Assembly: GCA_045661345.1 (NCBI GenBank)
Contig: JAZRFM010000030.1
Span: 62,001 to 126,000, forward strand
Reading direction: 5' to 3'
DNA: 64,000 bases
Source: RUG12461 sp045661345
GTDB taxonomy: Bacteria > Bacillota > Clostridia > Lachnospirales > Lachnospiraceae
Numbering within the stretch: position 1 is the stretch's first letter; the number at the start of each line of letters is the position of its first letter. The notes under the pieces were generated by a model, which saw only the letters and a list, made by a program, of their open reading frames with translations, searched no databases and had not been told where the DNA came from. Below, piece by piece: positions 1-9,217 of the stretch. The translations under genes and the position numbers were made by a program.

Positions 1-2027
1 TTGCCGCAGAACAGACCATGGGGAAGACCGGTGTTTATCTTCTCGGTCTGGCTGCTCTTTCCGGTATCATTACCGGACTGATCGGCAATTATGTCGCCGC
101 CAGCCGTTTGATGTATATGATGTCAAAAAACGGTATGCTGCCAAAAACCTTTCAAACCCTGAATCGGGATCATAATCCAAAAAACGCCCTGCTGTTTTTG
201 ATGATAATCTCTCTCCTGATTCCGTTTCTCGGGAGAACAGCCCTCGGCTGGATCGTGGATGTGAATACGGTAGGCGCCACCATTGCTTACGGCTACACTT
301 CCGCAGCAGCCATCCAAACAGCCCGGAAAAAGCAAAAGCCCGGTATTATGGTCACCGGGATCATCGGGCTTGTCATGTCGGTCTTCTTTTTCCTTTACTT
401 TATGGCATGGTCAGCCGGCGCCATGTCTACAGAGTCTTATCTGATCCTTGCGATCTGGAGTGTGCTCGGCTTTCTCTATTTCCGCTATGTTTTCTCAAAG
501 GATGAGGATCGCCGTTTCGGAAAATCCACCGTCGTATGGATCGGTCTGTTATTTTTGATCTTTTTTACCACCCTGATGTGGGTAAAAAACGCCACAAATG
601 AAATGGCACGGAACGTCGTCACAAATATCAGTACTTACTACGAGGCACTGCAGGATGACCATAACATCGCCATCATCAAACAGACCGAGGCATTTCTTGT
701 GGATCAGATGAATGAAGCGGATCGGATCCTGGTACGCAACAGCATGATCCAGATGCTTTTTATCCTGGTTTCTCTCGGCATTATGTTCAGTGTTTATGTA
801 ACCATCTCCAAACGGGAGAAAAAGATGGAGATCGAAAAGATCAAGGCGGAAGAAAGCAGCAAGGCCCGTATGACCTTCCTTTCCAATATGTCCCATGATA
901 TCCGTACACCCATGAATGCCATCATCGGCTATATCAACCTGTCGGAAAGAGAAGACATCACACTCGAAGAAATCAAGGAAAACCTTTCCAAGATCAAAGG
1001 ATCCAGCAAATATCTTCTTGCATTGATCAATGATGTACTGGAGATGAGCCGCATCGAGAACGGCAAGATGGAGCTGGAGCCCATCGTGGTAGACCTGAAC
1101 AAACGATTATCCGATATACGGGATCTCTATCTTACGCTGATGGAAGAAAAGAAGATTCGTTTTCAGGTGGATTACGCCGGGATTCGGGACAATTTGGTGT
1201 ATTGTGATATCAACCGCCTGAATCGTGTCTTGCTGAATCTGATCAGCAATGCCTACAAATTCACGCCGGAAGGGGGCAGCGTTTCTGTATCGGCGATCCA
1301 GCTCCCCTCCTACGATCCCGCAAACGGCCGTTATGAAATAACCGTATCAGACAGCGGAATCGGCATGTCTGATGAATTTGCCGAAAAGATCTTTGAACCC
1401 TTCGAGCGGGAAAAAACTTCCGCTGTCAGCAATGTACAAGGCACAGGTCTTGGTATGTCCATCACCAAGAGTATCGTAGATCTGATGGGCGGTGAGATCA
1501 CCGTTCAGACCGAAAAACAGGAAGGAACCACCTTCCGTATCCGGATTACCTTTCCTTTGGCCGAAGAGGCGCAGGCTGATGCGGAGGAAGAAAAGACTGG
1601 GGAAAACAGCCCCGCAGAGGAGATGGATTTTTCCTCCAAAACCCTGCTCATCGTGGATGATATGGAGATCAACCGGGAAATAGCGGTAGCACAATTGACT
1701 AATCTCGGTTTTTCGGTGGAATGCGCAAAGAATGGGCAGGAAGCCGTCGACCTTGTGACCGCCTCTCTCCCCGGACACTACCATGCCGTTTTGATGGACA
1801 TTCAGATGCCTGTGATGGACGGATATGAAGCTACAAAAGCGATCCGACAGATTCCGGATGAATCTCTCTCTTCCGTTCCGATCATCGCCATGACCGCAAA
1901 TGCGTTTTCCGAAGACGTGAAAAAGGCGCATGAAGCGGGAATGAATGCTCATGTCGCCAAACCGATTGATTTGAATGTTATGTTGGGGATATTGAGGGAG
2001 GTTATGAGAGAGAAAAAATCCGATTAG
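1..2027 (+). CDS. APC-family permease / hybrid histidine kinase / receiver fusion, 5' truncated by the window edge
   Basis: The reading frame is open from base 3, so the true start lies upstream. The first ~190 visible residues are hydrophobic and look like the C-terminal half of an amino-acid/polyamine/organocation (APC) permease. A further membrane segment near residue 245 (counting from the ATG at 18) precedes a HisKA domain with phospho-acceptor H293 (motif SHDIRTP), an HATPase_c domain with N-box (NLISNAYKF), G1 (DSGIGM) and G2 (GTGLGMS) motifs, and a C-terminal receiver with D594 in LMDIQMP and the conserved K in AKPID. The inferred role is an inner-membrane transporter-like sensor that starts a phosphorelay. 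Substrate and output are unknown, and no cognate DNA-binding regulator is next to it. Its stop overlaps that of the convergent nuclease remnant. Confidence 0.85.
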   Translation, partial: AAEQTMGKTGVYLLGLAALSGIITGLIGNYVAASRLMYMMSKNGMLPKTFQTLNRDHNPKNALLFLMIISLLIPFLGRTALGWIVDVNTVGATIAYGYTSAAAIQTARKKQKPGIMVTGIIGLVMSVFFFLYFMAWSAGAMSTESYLILAIWSVLGFLYFRYVFSKDEDRRFGKSTVVWIGLLFLIFFTTLMWVKNATNEMARNVVTNISTYYEALQDDHNIAIIKQTEAFLVDQMNEADRILVRNSMIQMLFILVSLGIMFSVYVTISKREKKMEIEKIKAEESSKARMTFLSNMSHDIRTPMNAIIGYINLSEREDITLEEIKENLSKIKGSSKYLLALINDVLEMSRIENGKMELEPIVVDLNKRLSDIRDLYLTLMEEKKIRFQVDYAGIRDNLVYCDINRLNRVLLNLISNAYKFTPEGGSVSVSAIQLPSYDPANGRYEITVSDSGIGMSDEFAEKIFEPFEREKTSAVSNVQGTGLGMSITKSIVDLMGGEITVQTEKQEGTTFRIRITFPLAEEAQADAEEEKTGENSPAEEMDFSSKTLLIVDDMEINREIAVAQLTNLGFSVECAKNGQEAVDLVTASLPGHYHAVLMDIQMPVMDGYEATKAIRQIPDESLSSVPIIAMTANAFSEDVKKAHEAGMNAHVAKPIDLNVMLGILREVMREKKSD

Positions 2028-2515
2028 TGGCCGTATCTCCGGCAATAACTCATAATGTGTCTGTCATTGCTGAGTTCGTAGACCGTCATGGCTGCATCCC
2101 GAAACAGGGGGCTTTTTTCTGACAGCTCCTGTAATTCTTCCCAGGTCGAAGCCGTGAAAAACGTGTTCCAGTCCTTTTCATGGAAAGGATTGCCGTTCTT
2201 CTCATCCCGGATTACACGCGGGATCCCGGATGCATACAAAAACAGCCGCTCCGGCAGTCGTCCGGCATAGGCACCGCAGGGGACACGGTAAGTGATCCGG
2301 ACCTCCGGCATCAGGTTTACCTTTCCGGGATCCCCGCCAAGAATGATCGGATTCAAAACCTTTGCCGATAAAACGGTATCTTCTCCGATGTGCAGCAAGG
2401 CACAAACCAAAGCGATCAGCACACGGTTATTCCTTTGCACCAGTGCCCGAAAAAGATAATCATTCGTCAGGGGTTCCCTCAGAGGACCTCTTGCTTCCAT
2501 AAAATTAGTTAACAT
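2024..2515 (-). pseudogene. Remnant of a PD-(D/E)XK (Rpn/transposase-type) nuclease
   Basis: A 163-residue frame starting at an ATG with a good ribosome site (AGAAAGGAG). The N-terminal part (PLTNDYLFRALVQRNNRVL, then a helix ending in ALLHI) matches the start of the large Clostridia family annotated as PD-(D/E)XK nuclease family transposase or Rpn nuclease. The C-terminal part (FFTASTWEELQELSEK, YELSNDRHIMSYCR) resembles the end of the same family. The usual protein is about 250-300 residues. Here the catalytic core (the D...E-x-Q/K strand region) is shortened and scrambled, which fits an internal deletion plus a frameshift. It is probably inactive. An alternative is a genuinely short relative. 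Confidence 0.55.
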
Positions 2516-2638
2516 AATTACTCCTTTCTGCCTGTAAATGGCCGAAAGGGGTAAAAGGGTGAGCGCTATAGAGGATAGCACATTTTCCGGCTGTTTGCAA
2601 TCATGTAATATGGTTTTTGCATGGTTTTCGGTAATGAT

Positions 2639-4324
2639 TCAGTGATCAGCCGCTTTTTCCCGCAGCTGCTCGAAGGTCACGCCGTATTTTAATGCGATGT
2701 CCTTGGCATAGGAAAGACCCTCCGGCGGTGCAAGCACGATCCGGTAGGAACGGTTTCCTTCACGGGACTGGGAAACAAGGCTTGCTGCCATATCCTCCGC
2801 TGTTTCCTCCCGATTCAGTACTTCAATCTCTTCTGCAAGCTTATGCATATGCGTGTTGTAGATCGTCCGGACGCCGAGATATTTCAACGCACGCACCACA
2901 TCCCTGGCAATGTAATATCCCTCCTCATAAGATGTGGTGGAAAAGGATTCATTCAGAAGGAGAAGGCTTTTGGGGGTCGCTGCCTGATAAAGCTCGCGAA
3001 AACGCTTCGTCTCTTCCCCAAGGCGTCCGAGATCCATGGTTTCGTTTTCATCAGCGGGATAATGGGTAAAAATATTGTCGACAGGGCTGTAGGAGAAGGA
3101 AAGCGCCGGCACGGAGATCCCTCCCTGGGCAAGCACATAGGCAAGTCCGACCGCCTGGGTAAATGTGGTTTTGCCACCGCGGTTTGCCCCTGTCAAAATA
3201 TAAATCCGGTGTTCCTTCGAAAAATCCAGTGCATTGCCGATCACATCTTTTGCAGTCCGATCCCCCGGATGAAGCCGGATTTCATTTGCAAGCTTCAGAT
3301 TGTACAGTCCCTCCGTCTGCAGCCCCCGTTCTTCCGAAGGCATCGCCTGCGGCGTACAGAAAGAAAAGCCTGCCGCCTTCATCTTCTCGATATATTCCGC
3401 AAACCGGATATAATACATGAATTCCGGGATCATCCCCGTAATGACAACGGTGCTGACATTGACATGACGTGAAATGACGGATTTCAGCTTCCGGACGATC
3501 TTTCCGATCATGTGCGCCATGGCACGATCCATGGAACGAATGACATCATTGCCCCGATCCTCCCGGGAAAGGAGTGCCAGGGATGTCAGAGGAATCCCGG
3601 GCAGCGCCATGGGTGTGGAAGCATTTCCGTCAAACTGATCCGATCTGGTGGGATCATAGGTGAAGCTTTGCTTCTCGGAACCGGAGATAAAATCATTAAA
3701 ATGTGAAATCACGGAGGATTTCGTATAATACTTGGAATTCACGGAAACAATGCCAACACTGTTCGGTTCAAAACGGTCATTCAGATTGACGCCCAATGTG
3801 ACACTTTTAATTTGGGAAGTATCTTTTTTCAAATCCGTAATGTCCTGTTTCAGCGCGGCAAACCCACTCTCTTCATAGAGAGATTTCGTGTAGTCACGGA
3901 GTTTTTTCAGACCCTCGGACTGAATCGGTGTTTTGGAAAGAGTCTCGTAGATCGCCTCCACGCTGAGGATATATTCCTCCATCTCTCCCATCCTGTGTAC
4001 CAGATCCCACACACCGGAGGCATCGGTGATCTTCTGGAAACTCCCGAACTGACGAAGGAAGTCTATCTTCTGCAAAACCTCCTGCATTTTCTCACGGATC
4101 TCCGGGTAATGCAGGATGTCCTCAAAGATCTCACTCCGGTAACGCGCCACCTTATCATCTTCGCATAGATGCGTCAGATAATGATAAATCACCGCCGTCT
4201 CTGTTTTTTCTTCAGATAAGGTCTCTGCCAGACGATCCAGTGACAGATCATGTGCGGTCAAGGCCGGCAGCTCCTGATAGACCGGCGGTTTTTCTCCAGG
4301 ATACAAAAGACTCATTTTTTCCAT
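2639..4324 (-). CDS. MutS-family ATPase without mismatch-recognition domain
   Basis: 561 residues. The C-terminal third is a MutS domain V-type ABC ATPase with Walker A at 379-387 (GANRGGKTT), a Walker B-like strand at 454-460 (LLLLNES) and the downstream S-x-T-S and NTHMH motifs. The first ~370 residues are helical and resemble a MutS core/clamp, with no N-terminal mismatch-binding domain and no C-terminal Smr nuclease. The usual Walker B aspartate before the glutamate is asparagine (N458). DNA-bound or recombination-related roles are known for MutS relatives, but the substrate here is not evident. The next gene on the same strand (gamma carbonic anhydrase-like) ends 22 nt upstream of this start, so the two are probably co-transcribed. 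Confidence 0.8.
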   Translation of the reverse strand: MEKMSLLYPGEKPPVYQELPALTAHDLSLDRLAETLSEEKTETAVIYHYLTHLCEDDKVARYRSEIFEDILHYPEIREKMQEVLQKIDFLRQFGSFQKITDASGVWDLVHRMGEMEEYILSVEAIYETLSKTPIQSEGLKKLRDYTKSLYEESGFAALKQDITDLKKDTSQIKSVTLGVNLNDRFEPNSVGIVSVNSKYYTKSSVISHFNDFISGSEKQSFTYDPTRSDQFDGNASTPMALPGIPLTSLALLSREDRGNDVIRSMDRAMAHMIGKIVRKLKSVISRHVNVSTVVITGMIPEFMYYIRFAEYIEKMKAAGFSFCTPQAMPSEERGLQTEGLYNLKLANEIRLHPGDRTAKDVIGNALDFSKEHRIYILTGANRGGKTTFTQAVGLAYVLAQGGISVPALSFSYSPVDNIFTHYPADENETMDLGRLGEETKRFRELYQAATPKSLLLLNESFSTTSYEEGYYIARDVVRALKYLGVRTIYNTHMHKLAEEIEVLNREETAEDMAASLVSQSREGNRSYRIVLAPPEGLSYAKDIALKYGVTFEQLREKAADH

Positions 4325-4345
4325 TTGCGCTTCTCCTCGGATTGA

Positions 4346-4825
4346 TTAGGCACGTGCCTCTGCGGCATGTTTGACGTAGATATCGGCATTTCCCAGAATA
4401 TAGGCCAGATCCTTGTCCTGCAGCGGCCGTTTTACTTTGGCCGGACTGCCGAACACGACGGAGTTCGGTGGGATCTCGGCCCCCTCCGTGACCAAAGCAC
4501 CGGCTCCGATTATGCAATTGTCCCCGATCACGGCGCCGTTTAAGATAATGGCCCCCATACCGATCAACACATTGTTTCCGACCGTGCATCCATGAACGAT
4601 GGCACCATGTCCCACGGTCACATTGTCCCCGATGGAAAGATGGAAAGACCTGTCTACGTGGAGCACACACAGATCCTGGATGTTCGTACGGTTGCCGATC
4701 CGGATGGTATCCGAATCTCCACGGATAACGGCATTGTACCAGATACCGCAGTCCGCGCCGATCTCTACATCTCCTATGATCTGTGCACCCGGTGCAACAT
4801 AAGTGGATGGATGAATCTGTACCAT
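4346..4825 (-). CDS. Gamma-carbonic-anhydrase-like hexapeptide-repeat protein
   Basis: 159 residues of left-handed beta-helix hexapeptide repeats. The three metal-ligand histidines of the gamma-CA/YrdA/PaaY family are in place at H56 (VLHVD), H73 and H78 (VGHGAIVH). A C-terminal helix follows the motif GSPAKVKRPL. The start at 4825 is chosen because a strong ribosome site (AAGGAGG) precedes it and the protein then has normal family length; the same frame stays open upstream but codes nothing recognisable. Family members are trimeric cytosolic zinc proteins, some with carbonic anhydrase activity and some of unknown substrate. It is probably the first gene of a two-gene unit with the MutS-like ATPase. 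Confidence 0.87.
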   Translation of the reverse strand: MVQIHPSTYVAPGAQIIGDVEIGADCGIWYNAVIRGDSDTIRIGNRTNIQDLCVLHVDRSFHLSIGDNVTVGHGAIVHGCTVGNNVLIGMGAIILNGAVIGDNCIIGAGALVTEGAEIPPNSVVFGSPAKVKRPLQDKDLAYILGNADIYVKHAAEARA

Positions 4826-4996
4826 AACAGCCTCCTTAATGCCTGGGAATTTCCCGCAGCACCCTGACGGGATTGCCGACAGTGATGACACTGTTATTCT
4901 ATCACAGAGTCCGGCTTTTTCACACCCGAAATCATTCCCCCTTCGACCTGTATCGCCCAAGACCAAAACACCGGATCCATAAGAGGATTCCCCGCT

Positions 4997-6652
4997 GTGC
5001 TGGATTTCCCTGTACGTTTCAAGTATCATAGAACCATGAAGGATGTACGGATCATAACGGGAAGACAGAAGAAACCATACCTGAAACCCAAGGCGGCGCT
5101 CGCTTTTGGTCATCTGCGCGGGGAGTTCGGAGGAGCACCCGTTCTCTACTGTATTCTGACCATAGGAGAAGCTGTCAGCAACCTGTCCGATCAGGCACAG
5201 CAGAGCGGAGATTATGAAAAAGCCGCTTCCCTGGATCTGGAAGCGGATCAGCATCTTCTTGCATTTGAAAAGGAACTGGAGAAACGCATCAAAAAGCTCT
5301 GCAGGGAAGAAGGATACGGAATCCGAAAACGACTGGAACCCGGAATCCATCTGCCTTTAGATGTGATCAGGGATGCTTTTGCCGAGACGGATGCCCCACA
5401 GACCCTATCCATGCATCTGACCTCCGGCGGAATGATGCATCCCGTAAAAAGCGAATGTCTGGTGTTCGAACTCTCTTCGGATATCTCCGATGCAAACACC
5501 GGGCATGACTGCTCTGCCTGTCATATCCAGAACTGCCGCTTCAAGGCCTTGCGGGAGGCGGAAGCTGCCGCCGTTCCCTGCGGGATCGCCATAGATATCG
5601 GCTCCACCACATTGGCCTTTTCCCTGATCAACTTAAACACCGGAGCAGCCTCTGATCCTTATACCTCCGCAAATCACCAGAGAACCTTCGGTGCCGACGT
5701 CATGACGAGGATTCGCGCTGCCGTAAACGGGAAGGAAAAAGAGCTTCGTTCCCGTATTCTCGGGGATCTCCGTCACGGGATCTCCGTCCTGCTGGAAAAC
5801 CACGGGATTTCGAAGAAGAATGTCAAAAAGCTCTCTATTGCCGGAAATACGACCATGCTGCATCTGCTGCGGGGCTATCCCTGCGGCGGCCTTGCCTCCT
5901 CTCCCTTTACCCCTGTCACCCTGAAAGAAGAACATCTTCTGGCTTCGGAACTGTTCCGGGAAGAGCAGCTTCCCGTTCCCGGAGATGCCAGGGTAACGAT
6001 TCTGCCCGGTATTTCCGCCTTTGTGGGCGCAGATCTCGTTGCCGGACTGTATACGCTGGATTTTCCGGAAAGAACAGAAACCCTGCTTTTCGTCGATCTC
6101 GGTACCAACAGTGAAATGGCATTGCTGAACAACGGGCGGTTACTCACCGCATCCACTGCCGCAGGCTCTGCTTTTGAACGCATTTCCAGACAGCAGCTGG
6201 AGGGGATCGGGACCGATATCATCGCGAAATGCGCCCTGCTTTTATCGGATGGCACGCTGGATCCAACAGGTCTTCTGCTTGCGGAAACCCCTTATTTTAC
6301 CCAACAGGATATCCGGGACATCCAGCTTGCAAAGGCAGCGGTATCTGCAGGCATTGAAACCCTGCTTCTTCATGCATCCCTTACGCCGGAAGCTATTGAT
6401 ACCCTGTTTCTGGCCGGTATCTTCGGAGAAAAACTGGATCTTGCGGCCGCCATCAAAATCGGCCTGATCCCGAAAGGATTTGAAAACCGTATGCAACCCT
6501 GCGGTAACACCTCTTTGGCCGGTGCAGCACGTTTTCTCACAGATCAAAAAGGATCCCTCCGGATTGCCGCGATAACGGCAAAATCCGAAGAGATCTCTCT
6601 TGCTGACGATTCCTTTTTCCAGAAGCGCTATCTGGAACTACTCAATTTTTAA
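4997..6652 (+). CDS. MetH-activation-like domain fused to DUF4445 ASKHA ATPase (RACE-like corrinoid activator)
   Basis: 551 residues from a GTG with an AAGAGG ribosome site; an internal ATG at 5036 is the alternative. Residues ~14-185 resemble the activation domain of B12-dependent methionine synthase: the stretch RLEPGIHLPLD, then LTSGGMMHPVKS, ending in the cysteine motif C172-x2-C175-x4-C180. From ~residue 196 the protein is a DUF4445/RACE-type ASKHA fold: phosphate-1 GIAIDIGSTTLAF, then LSIAGNTTML, FVDLGTNSEMAL, TAAGSAFE and LAGIFGEKL. RACE proteins use ATP to drive reduction of inactive cob(II)alamin in corrinoid enzymes. The usual N-terminal [2Fe-2S] ferredoxin domain is absent and the MetH-like domain takes its place. 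Likely job: reactivation of a corrinoid methyltransferase such as a MetH lacking its own activation domain (inference). No corrinoid enzyme lies in the window. Confidence 0.82.
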   Translation: MLDFPVRFKYHRTMKDVRIITGRQKKPYLKPKAALAFGHLRGEFGGAPVLYCILTIGEAVSNLSDQAQQSGDYEKAASLDLEADQHLLAFEKELEKRIKKLCREEGYGIRKRLEPGIHLPLDVIRDAFAETDAPQTLSMHLTSGGMMHPVKSECLVFELSSDISDANTGHDCSACHIQNCRFKALREAEAAAVPCGIAIDIGSTTLAFSLINLNTGAASDPYTSANHQRTFGADVMTRIRAAVNGKEKELRSRILGDLRHGISVLLENHGISKKNVKKLSIAGNTTMLHLLRGYPCGGLASSPFTPVTLKEEHLLASELFREEQLPVPGDARVTILPGISAFVGADLVAGLYTLDFPERTETLLFVDLGTNSEMALLNNGRLLTASTAAGSAFERISRQQLEGIGTDIIAKCALLLSDGTLDPTGLLLAETPYFTQQDIRDIQLAKAAVSAGIETLLLHASLTPEAIDTLFLAGIFGEKLDLAAAIKIGLIPKGFENRMQPCGNTSLAGAARFLTDQKGSLRIAAITAKSEEISLADDSFFQKRYLELLNF

Positions 6653-6662
6653 ACTCTCTGTT

Positions 6663-9200
6663 TTACATACCATCCTCATCATCATCATCGAATGAATCCT
6701 CTGCATTGGGGACAGGCATCGTATCCGGGATCTGGTTCATGGTAGCATCAGGTGCTTCCATGAAAGATGCCCCGACAATCACATCCTGATCCGGCATGAT
6801 GAAAGAGTCGCCTGCGGGATTCAGCTGGTGCTGATCTCCGTCACCGTAATCCACGTAGAAAATAACGCAGCTGCCCGGATCGCTGACCGAAACCGTTACG
6901 CGGTCTCCCTCTTCATATCTGGTTCCATCAGGCAGATTGATCTGGCCACTCCCCTGGATGCGGGTACTGACACTGTAATAAACCGTCGGCACCGGCAGGG
7001 GCTCAAAGGACGCCGTAATCGTTACATTGCTGGAGGGCATGATGAAGAAATCACCGGTGGGATTAAGGGATTTAGTCTGTCCTCCCAGATCTACGTTCAG
7101 TCCCGTACACTGCGCGCCGGGAATGGTATTCACATCCACCGTCACTTTCGCACCGGCTTCATAGGTGTTTCCCTTGTTCAGCACAATGGAACCGCCACTT
7201 CCGACCACATTCGTGTTAACCGTATATTTTGACGGCGGGGGCGGCGCATCCTTTTCAAATACCGCTGTTACCGTCACATTTTTATTCGGCATCACAAAGG
7301 TGTTGGAGGTTCCCGGATTCACCTCGGAGCTGACCCATTGCTTGAAATGATACCCGGCATAAGCTTTCGGCATCAGGGCAACCGTCTGTCCCGGACTGGG
7401 CGATGTCGGGGAAGCCGTCAGGGTTCCATTGCCGGAAACCTTCAGCGTCAGAGACACATTCTGTACGAATACCGCATTCACGTTCACATCATTCGCCGGC
7501 ATCAGAAAGTAAGTACCTGCCGTGTCTGTCGCCACCCCGGGAATATTCCATCCCGTAAAGGTCCATCCGGTGTTTGCTTTTGCAGAGATCTCTACCTTAT
7601 CCCCCGCAGCAGCCGTAGATTTATTTGCAGTTACGCTGCCGCCGTTGCTGACAGCGACATTCACTTTATACTGCTTGGGGGCATCCTTTTCAAAAATCAC
7701 GTAAATCGACACATCCCGGTTCGGCATGTTAAAAGTACCGTCCGCCGCCACGGAAACCTCTTTACTGGTCCAGGATTTCACATGATAGCCCTGATTCGGC
7801 GTGACACTGACCTGGATCGGCGTGCCGGGAAGTGCACTCGCCGCGCTGACTGCTGCCTTTCCGTTTCCATCCGTACTGATAGATACTTTATGGGCAGCTG
7901 CCTGTGCCGGAACCGGTGCAGGGGTCGGAGCAGGGGTAACCGCCGGTTTCGGGGAAGGGGTCTCGGGTTTGGTTTGCTGTGACGCGGACGCTTCCGCCGC
8001 TGTTTCTGCTGCACTGGCCGAAGCGGTCTCCTCCGGATTTGCCTGTGTTTCTGACTGTACATCCGCAAGATCGTCCACTGTTACCGGTATATCCACCACG
8101 TTACTGGCATAATCCACCGCCTTTGTAATGGATTGGGATACCACATCCTCTGCAAAAAGCTTTACCGTGTAATTTCCTTTTGGCACGCCGGAAGGGATCG
8201 TAACCGAAAGATCTCCGGTGGCAGCCGCATCGCTGACAGGACCGTATGCGATCACATTGCGGTTATCATCTACCAGCATGGCGGAAATCTGCGTATAAGT
8301 AACACCCCAGTCCGATGTCCCGAGATCACTGACATTTGCCACAAAGCTTGTTCCTGCAGGTACGGCGTTCTGATCCATCCGTTTTGCCGCAAATCCCTGT
8401 CCTCCGGTGATGGTAAGAGACTGTGCGTTCGTTGGTTCTGCGTCTACCACGGAAAAAGCAGACGGTTTTCCTTCATCTCCAGACCAGGTCATCAGAATAT
8501 TTTCCGGTTTCAGGCTGATTGCGGGACTCACCCATGAGAGAGCGTCTGCATCCGCTGTTGCTTCATTTCCGTCTTTTCCGACGGTAACCACGGAAGATCC
8601 GTTCCCGTCGCGAAGATACCAAGCTGCAGTTTCTGTTTGCGACAGCTTCGGATTCTTCTTTACTCTGGTATTCTTGGAGGAATACCCGTATGCCGCATTA
8701 TTTGCCTCGGATTTACTGAGAATGAATACTTTTTCTCCGGAAAGACCGTTTCCGGTATTGGAAACCATAGCATTTCGTGCAGGTTCCGTAAAATTACCGA
8801 GCAGATAATCCTCGTTCAGATATTTCTTCAGATCACTGTTTGCCCAGTCCGCAGAGCCGTTTTTGCTGTATTCCTCACGAAAAACTGCCAGATCCGCATC
8901 CAAAAGGACAGATTTTTCCCCGTAAGAAGTATTCTGTGTATCCAGTACACGAAAACGGATGGGATAACGGCTTGTCATACCGAAATATACGTAACTTCCG
9001 TTCCATTCCCCGTTGGACTGCTCCGGATTTTTCAACCGGTCAATGCCCAGTCCGGCTGCATGGGTATTTAAAGAATAGACATCCGTCACCTCTCCGGCAG
9101 GTGCCGAAGCGGGTTCGGATGCGGCAAAAACCATATTCGGCATAGAACCAAAGATCAGCGCTGCGGATAAGATACAACCTGCTATGATTCGTCTTTTCAT
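6663..9200 (-). CDS. Large secreted protein: DUF6273 domain plus five InlB-B/'divergent repeat' domains
   Basis: 845 residues. A signal peptide covers ~1-26 (MKRR start, hydrophobic core, cleavage after MVFA). Residues ~70-250 look like DUF6273 (YVYFGMTSRYPIRFRVLD, LLDADLAV, WANSDLKKYLN, SWVSPAISLKP). An Ala/Glu- and Pro-rich linker lies around 390-435, followed by five ~75-residue beta repeats ending in MPNRDVSIYVIFE, MPANDVNVNAVF, MPNKNVTVTAVFE, MPSSNVTITASFE and MPDQDVIVGASF. The C-terminus is acidic (DDDDEDGM), with no LPxTG or SLH domain seen. It is last in an operon behind a MetQ-like lipoprotein and a MacAB-like exporter, 17 nt after the former. A cell-surface or secreted adhesive/structural role is inferred. 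Confidence 0.82.
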   Translation of the reverse strand: MKRRIIAGCILSAALIFGSMPNMVFAASEPASAPAGEVTDVYSLNTHAAGLGIDRLKNPEQSNGEWNGSYVYFGMTSRYPIRFRVLDTQNTSYGEKSVLLDADLAVFREEYSKNGSADWANSDLKKYLNEDYLLGNFTEPARNAMVSNTGNGLSGEKVFILSKSEANNAAYGYSSKNTRVKKNPKLSQTETAAWYLRDGNGSSVVTVGKDGNEATADADALSWVSPAISLKPENILMTWSGDEGKPSAFSVVDAEPTNAQSLTITGGQGFAAKRMDQNAVPAGTSFVANVSDLGTSDWGVTYTQISAMLVDDNRNVIAYGPVSDAAATGDLSVTIPSGVPKGNYTVKLFAEDVVSQSITKAVDYASNVVDIPVTVDDLADVQSETQANPEETASASAAETAAEASASQQTKPETPSPKPAVTPAPTPAPVPAQAAAHKVSISTDGNGKAAVSAASALPGTPIQVSVTPNQGYHVKSWTSKEVSVAADGTFNMPNRDVSIYVIFEKDAPKQYKVNVAVSNGGSVTANKSTAAAGDKVEISAKANTGWTFTGWNIPGVATDTAGTYFLMPANDVNVNAVFVQNVSLTLKVSGNGTLTASPTSPSPGQTVALMPKAYAGYHFKQWVSSEVNPGTSNTFVMPNKNVTVTAVFEKDAPPPPSKYTVNTNVVGSGGSIVLNKGNTYEAGAKVTVDVNTIPGAQCTGLNVDLGGQTKSLNPTGDFFIMPSSNVTITASFEPLPVPTVYYSVSTRIQGSGQINLPDGTRYEEGDRVTVSVSDPGSCVIFYVDYGDGDQHQLNPAGDSFIMPDQDVIVGASFMEAPDATMNQIPDTMPVPNAEDSFDDDDEDGM

Positions 9201-9217
9201 GCGTTGTTTCCTCCTTG

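Noticed and set aside
4826..5350. N-terminal extension of the gamma-carbonic-anhydrase-like protein
   Set aside because: It would overlap the divergent DUF4445 gene. The ATG at 4825 has a strong ribosome site and gives normal family length.
6828..9145. Several long plus-strand frames opposite the secreted repeat protein
   Set aside because: They are shadows of the repetitive minus-strand coding sequence, lack ribosome sites and show no protein family.
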